Counted from the stretch's first letter, positions 1 through 9,338 are shown. The stretch: 64,000 bases of DNA from Streptomyces caatingaensis (GCF_001187435.1 NZ_LFXA01000017.1:124001-188000), one strand, 5' to 3'. The notes: generated by a model not told the origin, from the sequence alone. Numbers and translations are program-made.

Positions 1-85
1 CCAGGCCGCCGGCGGCGGCACGGACGAGGGCGCGCCCGGCCTGGTGTCGCGCACGGTGGACGCGCTGCTCGGCGTGGCGCTCTGA
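1..85 (+). CDS. 3' end of an unidentified gene (partial)
   Basis: Only the last 27 codons are in the window. The frame is open from base 2 and ends at a TGA at 83-85, giving a tail that finishes SRTVDALLGVAL. The perfect hairpin 17 bases further on supports this being a real gene end. The tail carries no recognisable motif, so no function is proposed. Confidence 0.55.
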   Translation, partial: QAAGGGTDEGAPGLVSRTVDALLGVAL

Positions 86-102
86 CCCGGTTCCGTTCCC
101 GC

Positions 103-141
103 GGGGTGCCCGCCGCCGTCAGGCGGCGGGCACCCCGTTTT
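103..141 (+). terminator. Intrinsic terminator after the leading partial gene
   Basis: Perfect 15-bp inverted repeat, GGGGTGCCCGCCGCC at 103-117 and its complement at 122-136, with a 4-base loop and a GTTTT tail at 137-141. The T-run is on the plus strand, so it ends transcription of the partial gene. Confidence 0.85.
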
Positions 142-309
142 CGCGTCCGCGCACACCGAGTTGACGGAGTATCAACTTCCGGATGTGTTCTTCCGTGAAG
201 GCCGGGGCGGATCCCGTGTGTCGCGGGCGGGCCCTGTGCTGAGGTGGGCGCCGGGCGCGAGACCCGTTCACCGACCGCCGCAGGGCGGCGACGACTGGAG
301 GGACATGCC

Positions 310-1278
310 ATGCACCGCACCGCAGCACGCCGCCCGTTCGCCCGCCGAAGACTGCTCGGCGCCGGCGCGGCCGCGGCCGTCGGCACCCTCGCCCCGGCCG
401 CCCGGGCCGCCGCCGCGCCGGCCTCCTGGCCCACGCGCCTGCCCCTGCCCGACGGCTTCCGCCCCGAGGGCATCGCCATCGGACCCGGCCCCTGGGCCTG
501 GCTCGGCTCCCGGGCCGGCTCCGCACTCTACCGCGCCCACCTGCCCACCGGCCGCGGCTCCCTGCTGCCCACCGGCATGGACGGCCCCTCGCTCGGCCTC
601 AAGACCGACCGCCACGGCCGGGCCTTCGTCGCCGGCGCCTTCGCCCGGGACCTGCGCGTCGTCGACACCCGCGACGGCCGGCTCCTGGCCCGCTACCCCG
701 TGGGCGGACCCGGCACCCTGGTCAACGACGTCGTCCTGACCCCCGGCGCCGCCTGGTTCACCGACTCCACCCGGCCGTACGTCTACGGCCTCCCGCTCGG
801 CCCGCGCGGCGAACTGCCGCCCGCCCGCGACGTGGTGGCGCTGCGGCTGACGGGGGAGTGGCAGGAGGCGCCCGACGGCGGCTTCACCTCCAACGGCGTC
901 TCGGTCACGCCCGACGGCCGGGCCCTCCTCGTCGTCAACGTCTTCCAGGACGGCGGCGGCCTGCTGCGCGTCGACCCGCGCACCGGGGACGCGCGCCGCG
1001 TGGACCTCGGCGGCGTCCGGCTGCCCGACGGCGACGGGGCGCTGCTCACCGGCCGCACGCTCTACGTCGTCCAGCAGGTGCAGAACGCCGTCGACGTCTT
1101 CCACCTCGACGCCGCCGGCCTGCGGGGCGTACGGGTCGCCCGCATCACCGACCCGCGCTTCCGCGTCCCCACCACCGCAGCCGCCTACGGGGACCGGCTC
1201 TACCTGCCCAACTCCCGCTTCACGGAGGAGCCTCCGCCGCGGGAGTACGACGTGGTGGCGGTGCGCCGGGTGCGCTGA
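310..1278 (+). CDS. Tat-exported beta-propeller (SMP-30/strictosidine synthase-like) protein
   Basis: 322-residue exported protein. The ATG at 310 is chosen because GGAGGG lies 7 bases upstream; an in-frame start at 244 lacks such a site. Residues 1-40 form a twin-arginine signal (FARRRLLGAG, then an Ala-rich stretch). The mature part has repeated short segments such as PDGFRPEGIAIG, LVNDVVLTPGAAWFTDS and SNGVSVTPDGRALLVVN, spaced as in six-bladed propellers of the SMP-30/gluconolactonase-like group. The substrate cannot be read from the sequence. It stands alone, with a hairpin terminator upstream and the beta-glucosidase gene 184 bases downstream. Confidence 0.72.
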   Translation: MHRTAARRPFARRRLLGAGAAAAVGTLAPAARAAAAPASWPTRLPLPDGFRPEGIAIGPGPWAWLGSRAGSALYRAHLPTGRGSLLPTGMDGPSLGLKTDRHGRAFVAGAFARDLRVVDTRDGRLLARYPVGGPGTLVNDVVLTPGAAWFTDSTRPYVYGLPLGPRGELPPARDVVALRLTGEWQEAPDGGFTSNGVSVTPDGRALLVVNVFQDGGGLLRVDPRTGDARRVDLGGVRLPDGDGALLTGRTLYVVQQVQNAVDVFHLDAAGLRGVRVARITDPRFRVPTTAAAYGDRLYLPNSRFTEEPPPREYDVVAVRRVR

Positions 1279-1462
1279 GCGGGACGCACCGGGGACGTTC
1301 GGTCACGAACCAGGGGTAACCGTACGGTAGTTGATCACATCTGGTCCGATTCCCTTGACCCCGGCGGACCGGACGATCAAGACTCGTCGCATACGGCCGT
1401 ACTGTCCTGTCCTGTCCGGGTTGCGTCCGCGTGGCCCGGTCCCGTTCGGAGGTCGCGCCGTC

Positions 1463-4045
1463 ATGCCCGCATTACCCTCGGAAGGAAGCCCCGCCGGCCC
1501 CAGCCGCCGCCAGGCCCTCGGTCTGCTGGGCGGCACCGCCGCCGCCCTCGCCCTGTCCACAGCAGCCGGACCCGCCGCCCAGGCCGCGCCGGCCGCCGCG
1601 CCCGCCGCCCTGCCCGAGCGGGTGCGCACCCTGCTCGGCAGGCTCACCCTCGACGAGAAGATCTCCCTCGTGCACGGGGCCGCCGACCCGAGGAGAACCG
1701 GCGCCGCCGGATACCTCCCCGGCGTCCCGCGCCTGGGCATCCCCGAACTGCGGCTCACCGACGGGCCGGCGGGCGTCAACCTCGCCAGGTCCGCGACGGG
1801 ACTGCCGCCCGTCTCCACCCTCGCCGCCTCCTTCAACCCCCGGCTCGCCCGGGAGTACGGCGCGGTGATGGGCCGCGAGGGACGCGCCCTGGGCATGGAC
1901 CTCATGCTCGCCCCGCAGATCGAGCTCTCCCGCACCCCGCTGTTCAGCCGCGACAAGGACCAGGCCGGCGAGGACCCGTACCTCAACGGGGTCATCGGCG
2001 CCGCCCAGGTCGAGGGCATCCAGGCCCAGGGCATGCTCGCCCAGGCCAAGCACTTCCTCGCCAACAACCAGGTCCTCGGCCAGACCGGCGACTGGACCAC
2101 CGGCGAGGGCGCCTACGACTTCCGGGTCGACGACCGCACCCTGCACGAGATCTACCTGCCCGCCTGGGAAGCCGTGATCCGCGCGGACGTCGCCTCCGTC
2201 ATGGCCGCCTACAACCACCTCAACGGCCGCTGGAACAGCGACAGCGGACCCACCCTCACCGGCGTCCTGCGCGACGAACTCGGCTTCGAGGGCTTCGTCA
2301 CCTCCGACTGGGGCGCCACCCACGCCGTCTCGGTCGAGGCCGGCCTGGACATGGAGATGCCCGACGGCGCGTACTTCGGCGACAAGCTGAAGGCGGCCAT
2401 CGCGGACGGCTCGGTGCCGCCGGCCGCGCTCGACACGGCCGTCGGCCGCGTCCTCGGCCGCTACGACGCGCTCGGGCTGCTGGACGGCTCCCGCGTCCCC
2501 GCCCCCTCCTCCGTCGACGTCGAGGCGGGCGCGAAGGTCGCCCGCGAGGTGGCCGTCCAGGGCGCGGTGCTGCTCGCCAACTCCGGCTCCCTGCCGCTGG
2601 GCCGGGACGCCCTCGCCGGCCTCGTCCTCATCGGCCCGAGCGCCGCCCAGGTCCTGGTCTCGGCGGGCGGCGAACGCGCCTACGGCTTCGAGGACCGGAT
2701 GGTCGGCCCGCTGGACGCGCTCCGGCGCGCGGCGGGGAGCGCCGCGCACATCCGCCACGCCGTCGGCAACGACCTCACCGGCACCGCCGTGCCCGCCTCC
2801 GCGCTCCCCGGCGGCCTCGCCCGCGAGGGCGGCACGGACGCGACCCTCGACCTCACCGGCGACAGGGCGCTGCCCGCCGGCACGAGCCGCACCTGGACGG
2901 GCGTCCTGCGCGCGCCCTCGACAGGTGACTACCTGCTGGCCGTCCAGGGCTGGGGCGCCGCCCTCGCGCTCTCCCTCGACGGCGAGGAGCTGGTCACCGC
3001 GGCGGTGCCGCGCGACGACTTCGTCCGCAAGTGGGCCACCGTCCTGCCCACCACGGACGGCCTCGACAACGGCCGCACGGCGGTGCGGCTGACCGCCGGC
3101 CGCGACTACCGGATCAAGGTCACCGCCCAGGGCTGGGCGGCGTCCGTCGCCGGCCGGGGCCCGGTGCAGGTCCGCCTCGCCTGGGTCACCCCCGAACAGC
3201 GCGCCGCGAACGTCCGCGAGGCGGCGGACCTGGCACGCTCGGCGCACACGCCGGTCGTCTTCGCCTGGAACGGCTCCGGCGGATCCATCGGCAGCGCCGA
3301 CGACTTCACCTCCCTCGCCCTCCCCAACCACCAGGACGACCTCATCGACGCGGTGGCGCGGGCCAACCCCCGCACCGTCGTCGTCCTCAACACCGGCGGC
3401 CCGGTGGCCATGCCGTGGCGCTCCTCCGTGGGCACGATCCTGCACGCGGGCTACGTCGGCCAGGAAGGCGGCCGGGCCATCGCCGACCTCCTGCTCGGCC
3501 GCGCCAACCCCGGCGGGAGGCTCGTCGTCACGTACCCGCGGAAGCTCACCGACCACCCGGTGCACGACCCGGCCCACCCCGAGCGCTACCAGGGCGTCGA
3601 CAAGGTCGTCACCTACAGCGAGGGCGTCTTCACCGGCTACCGCGGCTTCGACAGGGCGGGCACCGAGCCGCTCTTCCCGTTCGGCCACGGGCTGTCGTAC
3701 ACGACGTTCGCCTACGACGCCCTCGAGGTCCGCGCCGAAGGCTCCGGTCACGCGGTGACCTTCACCGTCACCAACACCGGCGACCGGGCGGGCGCCGACG
3801 TCCCCCAGGTCTACCTGGGCCCGCCCGCCGGCTGCCCGGTGGAGCTGCCGCCGAGGTCGCTGGTGGGCTTCGAGCGCGTCGAACTGAAGCCGGGCGAGTC
3901 GCGCGGCGTCACGGTACGGATCGACGAGCGGCAGCTGTCGTACTGGGACGCGGGGCACGGCGGTTGGGTCCGCACGCGGGGGGCGCGGCCGGTGTACGTC
4001 GGGGCGTCCTCGCGGGACGTACGGCTGACGGGCAGCGCGGGCTAG
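1463..4045 (+). CDS. Tat-exported glycoside hydrolase family 3 beta-glucosidase
   Basis: 860-residue secreted GH3 enzyme, expected to release glucose or a related sugar from the non-reducing end of beta-glycosides. The ATG at 1463 has GGAGG 10 bases upstream. Residues 8-42 form a Tat signal (PSRRQALGLLGG). The GH3 N-domain includes KHFLANNQ and the nucleophile motif TSDWGATHA, with Asp near residue 282. A PA14-like insert (about 450-600, with STGDYLLAVQGWG) lies within the second GH3 domain, and a fibronectin III-like domain closes the protein (FPFGHGLSYTTFAYD onward). The fourth codon is TTA (1472-1474), the rare bldA-dependent leucine codon of Streptomyces. Specificity may include xylosides. 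Confidence 0.9.
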   Translation: MPALPSEGSPAGPSRRQALGLLGGTAAALALSTAAGPAAQAAPAAAPAALPERVRTLLGRLTLDEKISLVHGAADPRRTGAAGYLPGVPRLGIPELRLTDGPAGVNLARSATGLPPVSTLAASFNPRLAREYGAVMGREGRALGMDLMLAPQIELSRTPLFSRDKDQAGEDPYLNGVIGAAQVEGIQAQGMLAQAKHFLANNQVLGQTGDWTTGEGAYDFRVDDRTLHEIYLPAWEAVIRADVASVMAAYNHLNGRWNSDSGPTLTGVLRDELGFEGFVTSDWGATHAVSVEAGLDMEMPDGAYFGDKLKAAIADGSVPPAALDTAVGRVLGRYDALGLLDGSRVPAPSSVDVEAGAKVAREVAVQGAVLLANSGSLPLGRDALAGLVLIGPSAAQVLVSAGGERAYGFEDRMVGPLDALRRAAGSAAHIRHAVGNDLTGTAVPASALPGGLAREGGTDATLDLTGDRALPAGTSRTWTGVLRAPSTGDYLLAVQGWGAALALSLDGEELVTAAVPRDDFVRKWATVLPTTDGLDNGRTAVRLTAGRDYRIKVTAQGWAASVAGRGPVQVRLAWVTPEQRAANVREAADLARSAHTPVVFAWNGSGGSIGSADDFTSLALPNHQDDLIDAVARANPRTVVVLNTGGPVAMPWRSSVGTILHAGYVGQEGGRAIADLLLGRANPGGRLVVTYPRKLTDHPVHDPAHPERYQGVDKVVTYSEGVFTGYRGFDRAGTEPLFPFGHGLSYTTFAYDALEVRAEGSGHAVTFTVTNTGDRAGADVPQVYLGPPAGCPVELPPRSLVGFERVELKPGESRGVTVRIDERQLSYWDAGHGGWVRTRGARPVYVGASSRDVRLTGSAG

Positions 4046-4281
4046 CGGGTGTCCGGGGCGGGGCCGGCCGTCGGCCCGACAGGCCGGCCCCGCGGCCGCA
4101 GGGCGACGGCCCGGACGGGCGGGCGGTGCTTCCCGCGCCACGCGCCGGAGGGCGGCGGCCCGTTCGCACGCGAACCCCCGCCGTGCGCGGGCCTCGTGGG
4201 GGAGCGTGGTGCCGGGCCCGGGGCAACTCCTCGGGCACGGCCCATGGTCGTGCACACGACAGATGCGATAGGCATGCCCCC

Positions 4282-6564
4282 ATGGACAATCGCACCCGAT
4301 GGAGAACAGCGATCGTCACCACCGTCGTCGGCCTCCTCGCGGCCCTGACCGGCGGCCCGGCCCGGTCGGCGGCCGGCACCCAGGCCGGCACCCAGGCCGG
4401 CACCCAGGCCCGCCTCCACCCCGGTGCCCCGGCAGGGGAAGAACACACCGTGGGCAAGGTGACCGCCTTCACCGCCGCCCCCGCCGAATTCCGCATCCAG
4501 GCCGGCCCGGCGACCGCCCGCATCCGTTTCCCCACCCCCGAGACCCTCCACCTCGAACTCTCCCCGGAAGGCCCCTTCGCCGACCCCACCGGCGGGGACA
4601 TCGTCCTGCCCCAGGGCCCACCCCCGCCCACCCGCTGGCGCGACCGCGGCGACCACTACGAACTGGGCACCTCCCGGCTGACGTTGCGCGCCTACAAGAA
4701 CCCCCTCCGCTTCGCGCTCCACCGCGCCGACGGCACCCGCCTCTGGTCCGAGACCAAGGGGCTGACCTGGACCGAGGACCGCACCACCCAGACCCTCTCC
4801 CGCGGCGCGACGGAGCAGTTCTACGGCGCGGGCATGCAGAACGGCCGCGGCAGCACCTCCCACCGCGGCAAGAAGGTCGAGGTCGGCGTCGACTACAACT
4901 GGGACGACGGCGGCCACCCCAACTCCGTGCCGTTCTACCTCTCCTCGGCCGGCTACGGCGTCTACCGCAACACCTACGCGCCCAACACCTACGCCTTCGA
5001 CGACCCGGTGACCGCCACCGCCCGCGAACGCCGCTTCGACGCCTACTACTTCGCGGGCCGCACCCCCAAGCAGGTCATCGGCGGCTATACGAAGCTCACC
5101 GGCCGCCCCTTCCTCCCGCCCCTCTACGGCCTCGAACCCGGCGACTCCGACTGCTACCTGCACAACAAGAACCGCGGCGAGCGCCGCACCCTGGACGCGC
5201 TGAAGGTCGCCGACGGCTACGTCGCCCACGACCTGCCCCTCGGCTGGATGCTGGTCAACGACGGCTACGGCTGCGGCTACGAGCACCTCCCCGAGGCCGC
5301 CGAGGGCCTGGCGGACCGGAAGGCGCACCTGGGCCTGTGGACCGAGGACGGCCTCGGCCGGCTCGCCGACCAGGTGAGGGCCGGCCAGCGCGTGGCCAAG
5401 CTGGACGTCGCCTGGGTCGGCGAGGGCTACAAGTTCGCCCTGGACGGCTGCAAGGCCGCCTACCGGGGCATCGAGGACAACAGCGACGCCCGCGGCTTCA
5501 CCTGGGCCCCGGAGAGCTGGTCCGGCGCACAGCGCTGCGGGGTCCAGTGGTCCGGCGACCAGAAGGGCTCGTGGGACTACATCCGCTGGCAGATCCCCAC
5601 GTACGCGGGCGCCACGATGTCCGGACTCGCGTACACCACCGGCGACATCGACGGCATCTTCGGCGGCAGCCCGAAGACGTACGTCCGCGACCTCCAGTGG
5701 AAGGCGTTCCTGCCGGCCGTGATGACGATGGACGGCTGGGCGCCGAGCGACAAGCAGCCCTGGCGGTACGGCGAGCCGTACACGTCCGTCAACCGCAAGT
5801 ACCTGAAGCTCAAGGAGTCCTTGCTGCCCTACATGTACACCTACGCGGCCGAGGCGGCCCGCACGGGCGTCGGCCCGGTCCGCCCGCTGGCCCTGGAGTA
5901 CCCGGACGACCCGAAGGCGGCCACGGACGCGGCCACGTACGAGTTCCTGAGCGGCGAGCACTTCCTCGTGGCGCCCGTCTACGAGGACAAGGAGACCCGC
6001 GACGGCATCTACCTCCCCAAGGGCACCTGGACCGACTACTGGACGGGCCGTACGTACCGGGGCCCGGCGACGCTGAACGGCTACCGCGCCCCGCTGGACA
6101 CCCTCCCGCTCTTCGTCAAGGGCGGTGCCGCGATCCCGATGTGGCCCGGCATCCGCTCCTCCCGGGACCGCACGCCCGACTCCCCGCTGGCCTGGGACGT
6201 CTACCCCGAGGGCGACTCCTCCTTCACCCTCTACGAGGACGACGGGGTCACCCGGGCCCACCGCGAGGGCGCCGCCGCCCGGCAGCGGGTGCACGTGGCG
6301 GTGGACCGCGGCGGGGTGACCGTCGACGTCGGCGCGTCCGTGGGGCACTTCCGCGGCAAGCAGACCGCCCGCCCGTACGTCTTCACGGTCCACTCCCGCA
6401 CGGCGCCGACCGCCGTGACCCTGGACGGCCGTCCGCTGCCCCGCGGCAGCTGGTGGTACGACCCGTCCGACCGCGGCGGAGCGCTCCATGTCACCACCCC
6501 GCGCCGGGCGACGGACCGTCCCTTCACCCTGGTGCTGAAGAACGCGGGCGCGGTGACGGGTTGA
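4282..6564 (+). CDS. Secreted glycoside hydrolase family 31 protein (alpha-glycosidase)
   Basis: 760-residue GH31 enzyme. An ordinary Sec-type signal (RWRTAIVTTVVGLLAAL then Ala/Gly) occupies residues 6-33; no clear ribosome site precedes the ATG. A GTQA triplet repeat follows the signal. Catalytic-region motifs are AKLDVAWVGEGY, with the probable nucleophile Asp near 375; WSGDQKGSWDYI, with the probable acid/base Asp near 426; and TTGDIDGIFGG. These differ from classical alpha-glucosidase WLDMNE and recall actinobacterial GH31 branches acting on galactosides or other alpha-linked sugars, so specificity is open. It lies 236 bases after the GH3 gene, suggesting a shared saccharide-degrading role. 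A strong hairpin follows. Confidence 0.87.
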   Translation: MDNRTRWRTAIVTTVVGLLAALTGGPARSAAGTQAGTQAGTQARLHPGAPAGEEHTVGKVTAFTAAPAEFRIQAGPATARIRFPTPETLHLELSPEGPFADPTGGDIVLPQGPPPPTRWRDRGDHYELGTSRLTLRAYKNPLRFALHRADGTRLWSETKGLTWTEDRTTQTLSRGATEQFYGAGMQNGRGSTSHRGKKVEVGVDYNWDDGGHPNSVPFYLSSAGYGVYRNTYAPNTYAFDDPVTATARERRFDAYYFAGRTPKQVIGGYTKLTGRPFLPPLYGLEPGDSDCYLHNKNRGERRTLDALKVADGYVAHDLPLGWMLVNDGYGCGYEHLPEAAEGLADRKAHLGLWTEDGLGRLADQVRAGQRVAKLDVAWVGEGYKFALDGCKAAYRGIEDNSDARGFTWAPESWSGAQRCGVQWSGDQKGSWDYIRWQIPTYAGATMSGLAYTTGDIDGIFGGSPKTYVRDLQWKAFLPAVMTMDGWAPSDKQPWRYGEPYTSVNRKYLKLKESLLPYMYTYAAEAARTGVGPVRPLALEYPDDPKAATDAATYEFLSGEHFLVAPVYEDKETRDGIYLPKGTWTDYWTGRTYRGPATLNGYRAPLDTLPLFVKGGAAIPMWPGIRSSRDRTPDSPLAWDVYPEGDSSFTLYEDDGVTRAHREGAAARQRVHVAVDRGGVTVDVGASVGHFRGKQTARPYVFTVHSRTAPTAVTLDGRPLPRGSWWYDPSDRGGALHVTTPRRATDRPFTLVLKNAGAVTG
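4375..4410 (+). repeat. Three tandem copies of a 12-bp unit in the GH31 signal region
   Basis: GGCACCCAGGCC occurs three times back to back and encodes GTQA-GTQA-GTQA just after the signal peptide. The perfect repeats suggest recent slippage. They lie in a linker and should not affect the catalytic domain. Confidence 0.85.
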
Positions 6565-6571
6565 CGTCCCC

Positions 6572-6610
6572 GGCGGGGAACGCCCCTGTGCGCCCGGGGC
6601 GTTCCCCGCC
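6572..6610 (+). terminator. Hairpin terminator after the GH31 gene
   Basis: Perfect 15-bp inverted repeat: GGCGGGGAACGCCCC at 6572-6586 and its complement at 6596-6610, with a 9-base loop. It starts 8 bases after the stop codon. There is no T-tract, as is common in Streptomyces terminators. Confidence 0.75.
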
Positions 6611-6739
6611 CACGAAGGTCAGCGGGCGCGCCCGACCCGGCGTCCGTCCCACACCGGCCCGGTCGTCTCCCGGACGCGGCCGTCGGAGCCGAGGACCGGA
6701 TGGCGGTCGAAGGAGCGGGCGCGGGACTGGAGACGGTGC

Positions 6740-7220
6740 GTTGACCACGGAAGCGGGCGGACGGCACGGCGCACGCCCCTGCCCTTCTACGTGTACGCCG
6801 TCCTCGCCAACTCCCTGTTCCAGCGCGGCGTGTTCTCGGGGCCACCACCATGGCCCTGGCCATCGCGCTCGGCGGCAGCCTGCAGAAGGTGTCCTGGCAG
6901 CTGGTCTACCTGGGGTCCGCCGGGGCGTTGCTGCTGGCCGCCGCGGTCCTGCTGGCCAGGGCGCCTCGTCGGCGGGTTCGCGCCGCTGCTGGCGGAGCGG
7001 GCCGACGAGCGCCTGGGCGTACGGCTGTTGGTGCCGGGCACCCCGGTGGTCCTCATGGCCGCGCTGATCGGCTGCGGCCAGCTCGTCCTGGGCCTGCTGG
7101 TGGACGCGTTCGGCCCCGGCCGCGGATTCGCGTGGTACGCGCTGGTCCCCGCGCTGGCCCTGCTGATCAGCGTCCCGGCGCCGAGACGGGGCACCTGGGC
7201 CGCCCGGCGGGACTGCCGCC
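6740..7220 (+). pseudogene. Decayed MFS-type transporter remnant
   Basis: Membrane-protein fragments appear in alternating frames. Frame 2 reads FYVYAVLANSLFQRGVFSG from about 6785; frame 1 reads MALAIALGGSLQKVSWQL then a hydrophobic segment at about 6850-6965; frame 2 resumes with GGFAPLLAERADERLGVRL and two hydrophobic segments to about 7195. Together they resemble the first helix and C-terminal helices of a major-facilitator transporter with an internal deletion and two frameshifts. No ribosome site or single open frame covers the region. A sequencing error could explain the frame changes but not the short length. Its 3' end runs into the convergent lipoprotein gene. Confidence 0.55.
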
Positions 7221-7230
7221 GGCGGCCGGG

Positions 7231-8091
7231 TCAGCTCTTCCGGTCGAAGTCCTTCATCGACTTCTCGAAGACCTCGCGCTGCAACTGCTCGGAGGTGAGC
7301 ACGTCGTCCGCCGCCGGGGCGCGCAGCTTCGGGTCCACCCCGAAGTCCCGGTACTCCTCGGTCAGCAGGGTCTCGCCCTTCGAACCCCTGCCGTGCTCAC
7401 GGGCCTTGAGCGGGAGGTCGTCCCGGCCGATCCACATGTCGATCTCGACGCGGTCGAGGCCGGCCTTGCGCTGGTCCTTGACGTAGGACTCGCGCAGCCA
7501 GCCGCGCAGCGCGTTGCCCTTGTACCGGGCCAGGTCGTCCAGGACGACCGTGCCCTTGAAGTGGGCGGCCTTCGCGCCCCCGACGTCCTCGGTGCCGACC
7601 CGGCGGACGTCCTTCGTCGAGCGCAGCACGCCCAGCAGGACGGGGAGGTCGCCCTCGGCCCGCTTCTGGACGTCCTCGGGCTTGGGGGCCGGGCCCTCGT
7701 GCAGGGGGATGCTGTACCAGGAACGGCCCTTGCCGTACGTGCGCATCGTCTCGTCGTCGGAGCGCTTGGTGTAGAGGCTCCGGCCGTCGCCGATGGCGTG
7801 CTCGAAGACCTCCTTGCCCTTCGGGCCGGGCCGCCAGGTCCTGCGCTCGTCCATGTCGGGCCGGCGGGTGAAGGCGTACTCGCCGCGCTCCGTGCCCTCC
7901 CGGTCCGTGCGCTTGCGCTTGGTGCGGTAGGAGTTCTGTTCCGCGGTCTTCTTCGACGCCGCCGTCAGGACGGTCTGCGGATCGCGGGTGTCCTCCTTCT
8001 CGCCGCCGCCGCAGGCCGCGAGGGAGAGGAGAAGGGCGGTGCCCAGGGACGCCGCCAGGGCGTTCTTCGTGAATGTGGTGATCGTTCGCAT
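7231..8091 (-). CDS. Lipoprotein of unknown function (LolA/LppX-like fold possible)
   Basis: 286-residue lipoprotein. A short hydrophobic signal ends in the lipobox SLAAC with Cys27, which would be acylated on the outer face of the membrane. The mature part is Lys/Arg/Asp/Glu-rich and begins with phrases typical of Streptomyces LppX/LprAFG-like lipoproteins (QTVLTAASKKTAEQNSYR). Those proteins bind lipids or act as cell-surface sensors, but no catalytic motif is visible here. The gene is followed only by the MFS remnant and has 78 bases between it and the PAC2 gene upstream, so it may be transcribed on its own. Confidence 0.7.
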   Translation of the reverse strand: MRTITTFTKNALAASLGTALLLSLAACGGGEKEDTRDPQTVLTAASKKTAEQNSYRTKRKRTDREGTERGEYAFTRRPDMDERRTWRPGPKGKEVFEHAIGDGRSLYTKRSDDETMRTYGKGRSWYSIPLHEGPAPKPEDVQKRAEGDLPVLLGVLRSTKDVRRVGTEDVGGAKAAHFKGTVVLDDLARYKGNALRGWLRESYVKDQRKAGLDRVEIDMWIGRDDLPLKAREHGRGSKGETLLTEEYRDFGVDPKLRAPAADDVLTSEQLQREVFEKSMKDFDRKS

Positions 8092-8169
8092 GTTCGCGGT
8101 CCAGCGTACGCGGGGCCCGGACGGCGCAGGGCGCCGCCCCCGGTGAGGGGTCGGCGCCCTGCGCGGCGG

Positions 8170-9207
8170 TCACTTCTCCGGGCCGTCCTGCGGCGGGGTC
8201 TCGTCCCCCTCGTCCCGCGGCTTCGGCCGCGGCGGGCGGGTGCGCCCGCTGGTCGTGTCCCGCAGGTACGACGCGTCGGCCACGCCCGGCTCGGCCGCCA
8301 GGCCGCCCGGCTGGCCGGGGGCGGGCGGGGTGCCCGGACCGCCCTGGGACTGCCCGTCCCGGCGGCGCAGATACCGCTCGAACTCGCGGGCGATGGCCTC
8401 GCCCGACGCCTCCGGCAGATCCGCCGTGTCCCGCGCCTGCTCCAGCGACTGGACGTACTCGGCGACCTCGCTGTCCTCCGCCGCGAGCTGGTCCACGCCC
8501 AGCTGCCACGCCCGCGCGTCCTCCGGCAGCTCGCCCTGCGGGACGCGCAGGTCGATCAGGTCCTCCAGGCGGTTGAGGAGGGCCAGCGTCGCCTTGGGGT
8601 TCGGCGGCTGCGAGACGTAGTGCGGCACGGCCGCCCACAGGCTCACCGTCGGGACGCCCGCGTGCGTGCACGCCTCCTGCAGGATGCCGACGATGCCGGT
8701 CGGGCCCTCGTAGCGGGACTCCTCCAGGTCCAGCGTGCGGGCCAGGTCCGGATCCGAGGTGACGCCGCTGACCGGCACCGGCCGGGTGTGCGGGGTGTCG
8801 CCGAGCAGCGAGCCCAGGATCACCACCATCTCCACGCCCAGCTCGTGCGCGAAGCCCAGGATCTCGTTGCAGAACGACCGCCAGCGCATGCTCGGTTCGA
8901 TGCCCCGGACCAGCACCAGGTCGCGCGTGCCGCCCCGGCCGTCCGCGCCCCCGCCGGCACGCACCACGGACAGCCGCGTCGTCGGCCAGGTGATCTTGCG
9001 GACCCCGCCGTCGAGCCAGACCGTCGGCCGGTTGACCTGGAAGTCGTAGTAGTCCTCCGCGTCCAGCGCGGCGAACACCTCGCCCTTCCACTCCCGGTCC
9101 AGGTGCGCGACGGCACCGGACGCGGCGTCACCGGCGTCGTTCCAGCCCTCGAAGGCACAGATCATGACCGGGTCGATCAGCTCGGGAACTCCCTCAAGCT
9201 CGATCAC
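8170..9207 (-). CDS. PAC2-family protein (proteasome assembly chaperone-like)
   Basis: 345-residue cytosolic protein. The GTG at 9207 is chosen because AAGGAGG sits just upstream; a start 14 codons earlier lacks one. It begins IELEGVPELIDPVMICAFEG, then WNDAGDAASGAVAHL, the signature of the bacterial PAC2/Rv2125 group. The body includes LVLVRGIEPSMRWRSF and VVILGSLLGDTPHTRPVPVS; the last 70 residues are a Pro/Gly-rich charged tail. The eukaryotic relatives help assemble the 20S proteasome. Linkage to metH and, about 20 kb away, the proteasome genes recalls the M. tuberculosis arrangement, but a proteasome role in bacteria is inference. Confidence 0.82.
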   Translation of the reverse strand: MIELEGVPELIDPVMICAFEGWNDAGDAASGAVAHLDREWKGEVFAALDAEDYYDFQVNRPTVWLDGGVRKITWPTTRLSVVRAGGGADGRGGTRDLVLVRGIEPSMRWRSFCNEILGFAHELGVEMVVILGSLLGDTPHTRPVPVSGVTSDPDLARTLDLEESRYEGPTGIVGILQEACTHAGVPTVSLWAAVPHYVSQPPNPKATLALLNRLEDLIDLRVPQGELPEDARAWQLGVDQLAAEDSEVAEYVQSLEQARDTADLPEASGEAIAREFERYLRRRDGQSQGGPGTPPAPGQPGGLAAEPGVADASYLRDTTSGRTRPPRPKPRDEGDETPPQDGPEK

Positions 9208-9338
9208 CCAGCGCCTCCTTCCGACCGGGGCGGACGGGTCTCGTACCACCGCCGGTTGCCGTTCCGTGCAGTTGTCTTGCGTCCCCCAAGCCTACGACTT
9301 CGGCGACGCGCGGTCGCAGTCCCCGGAAGGGACGCTCG

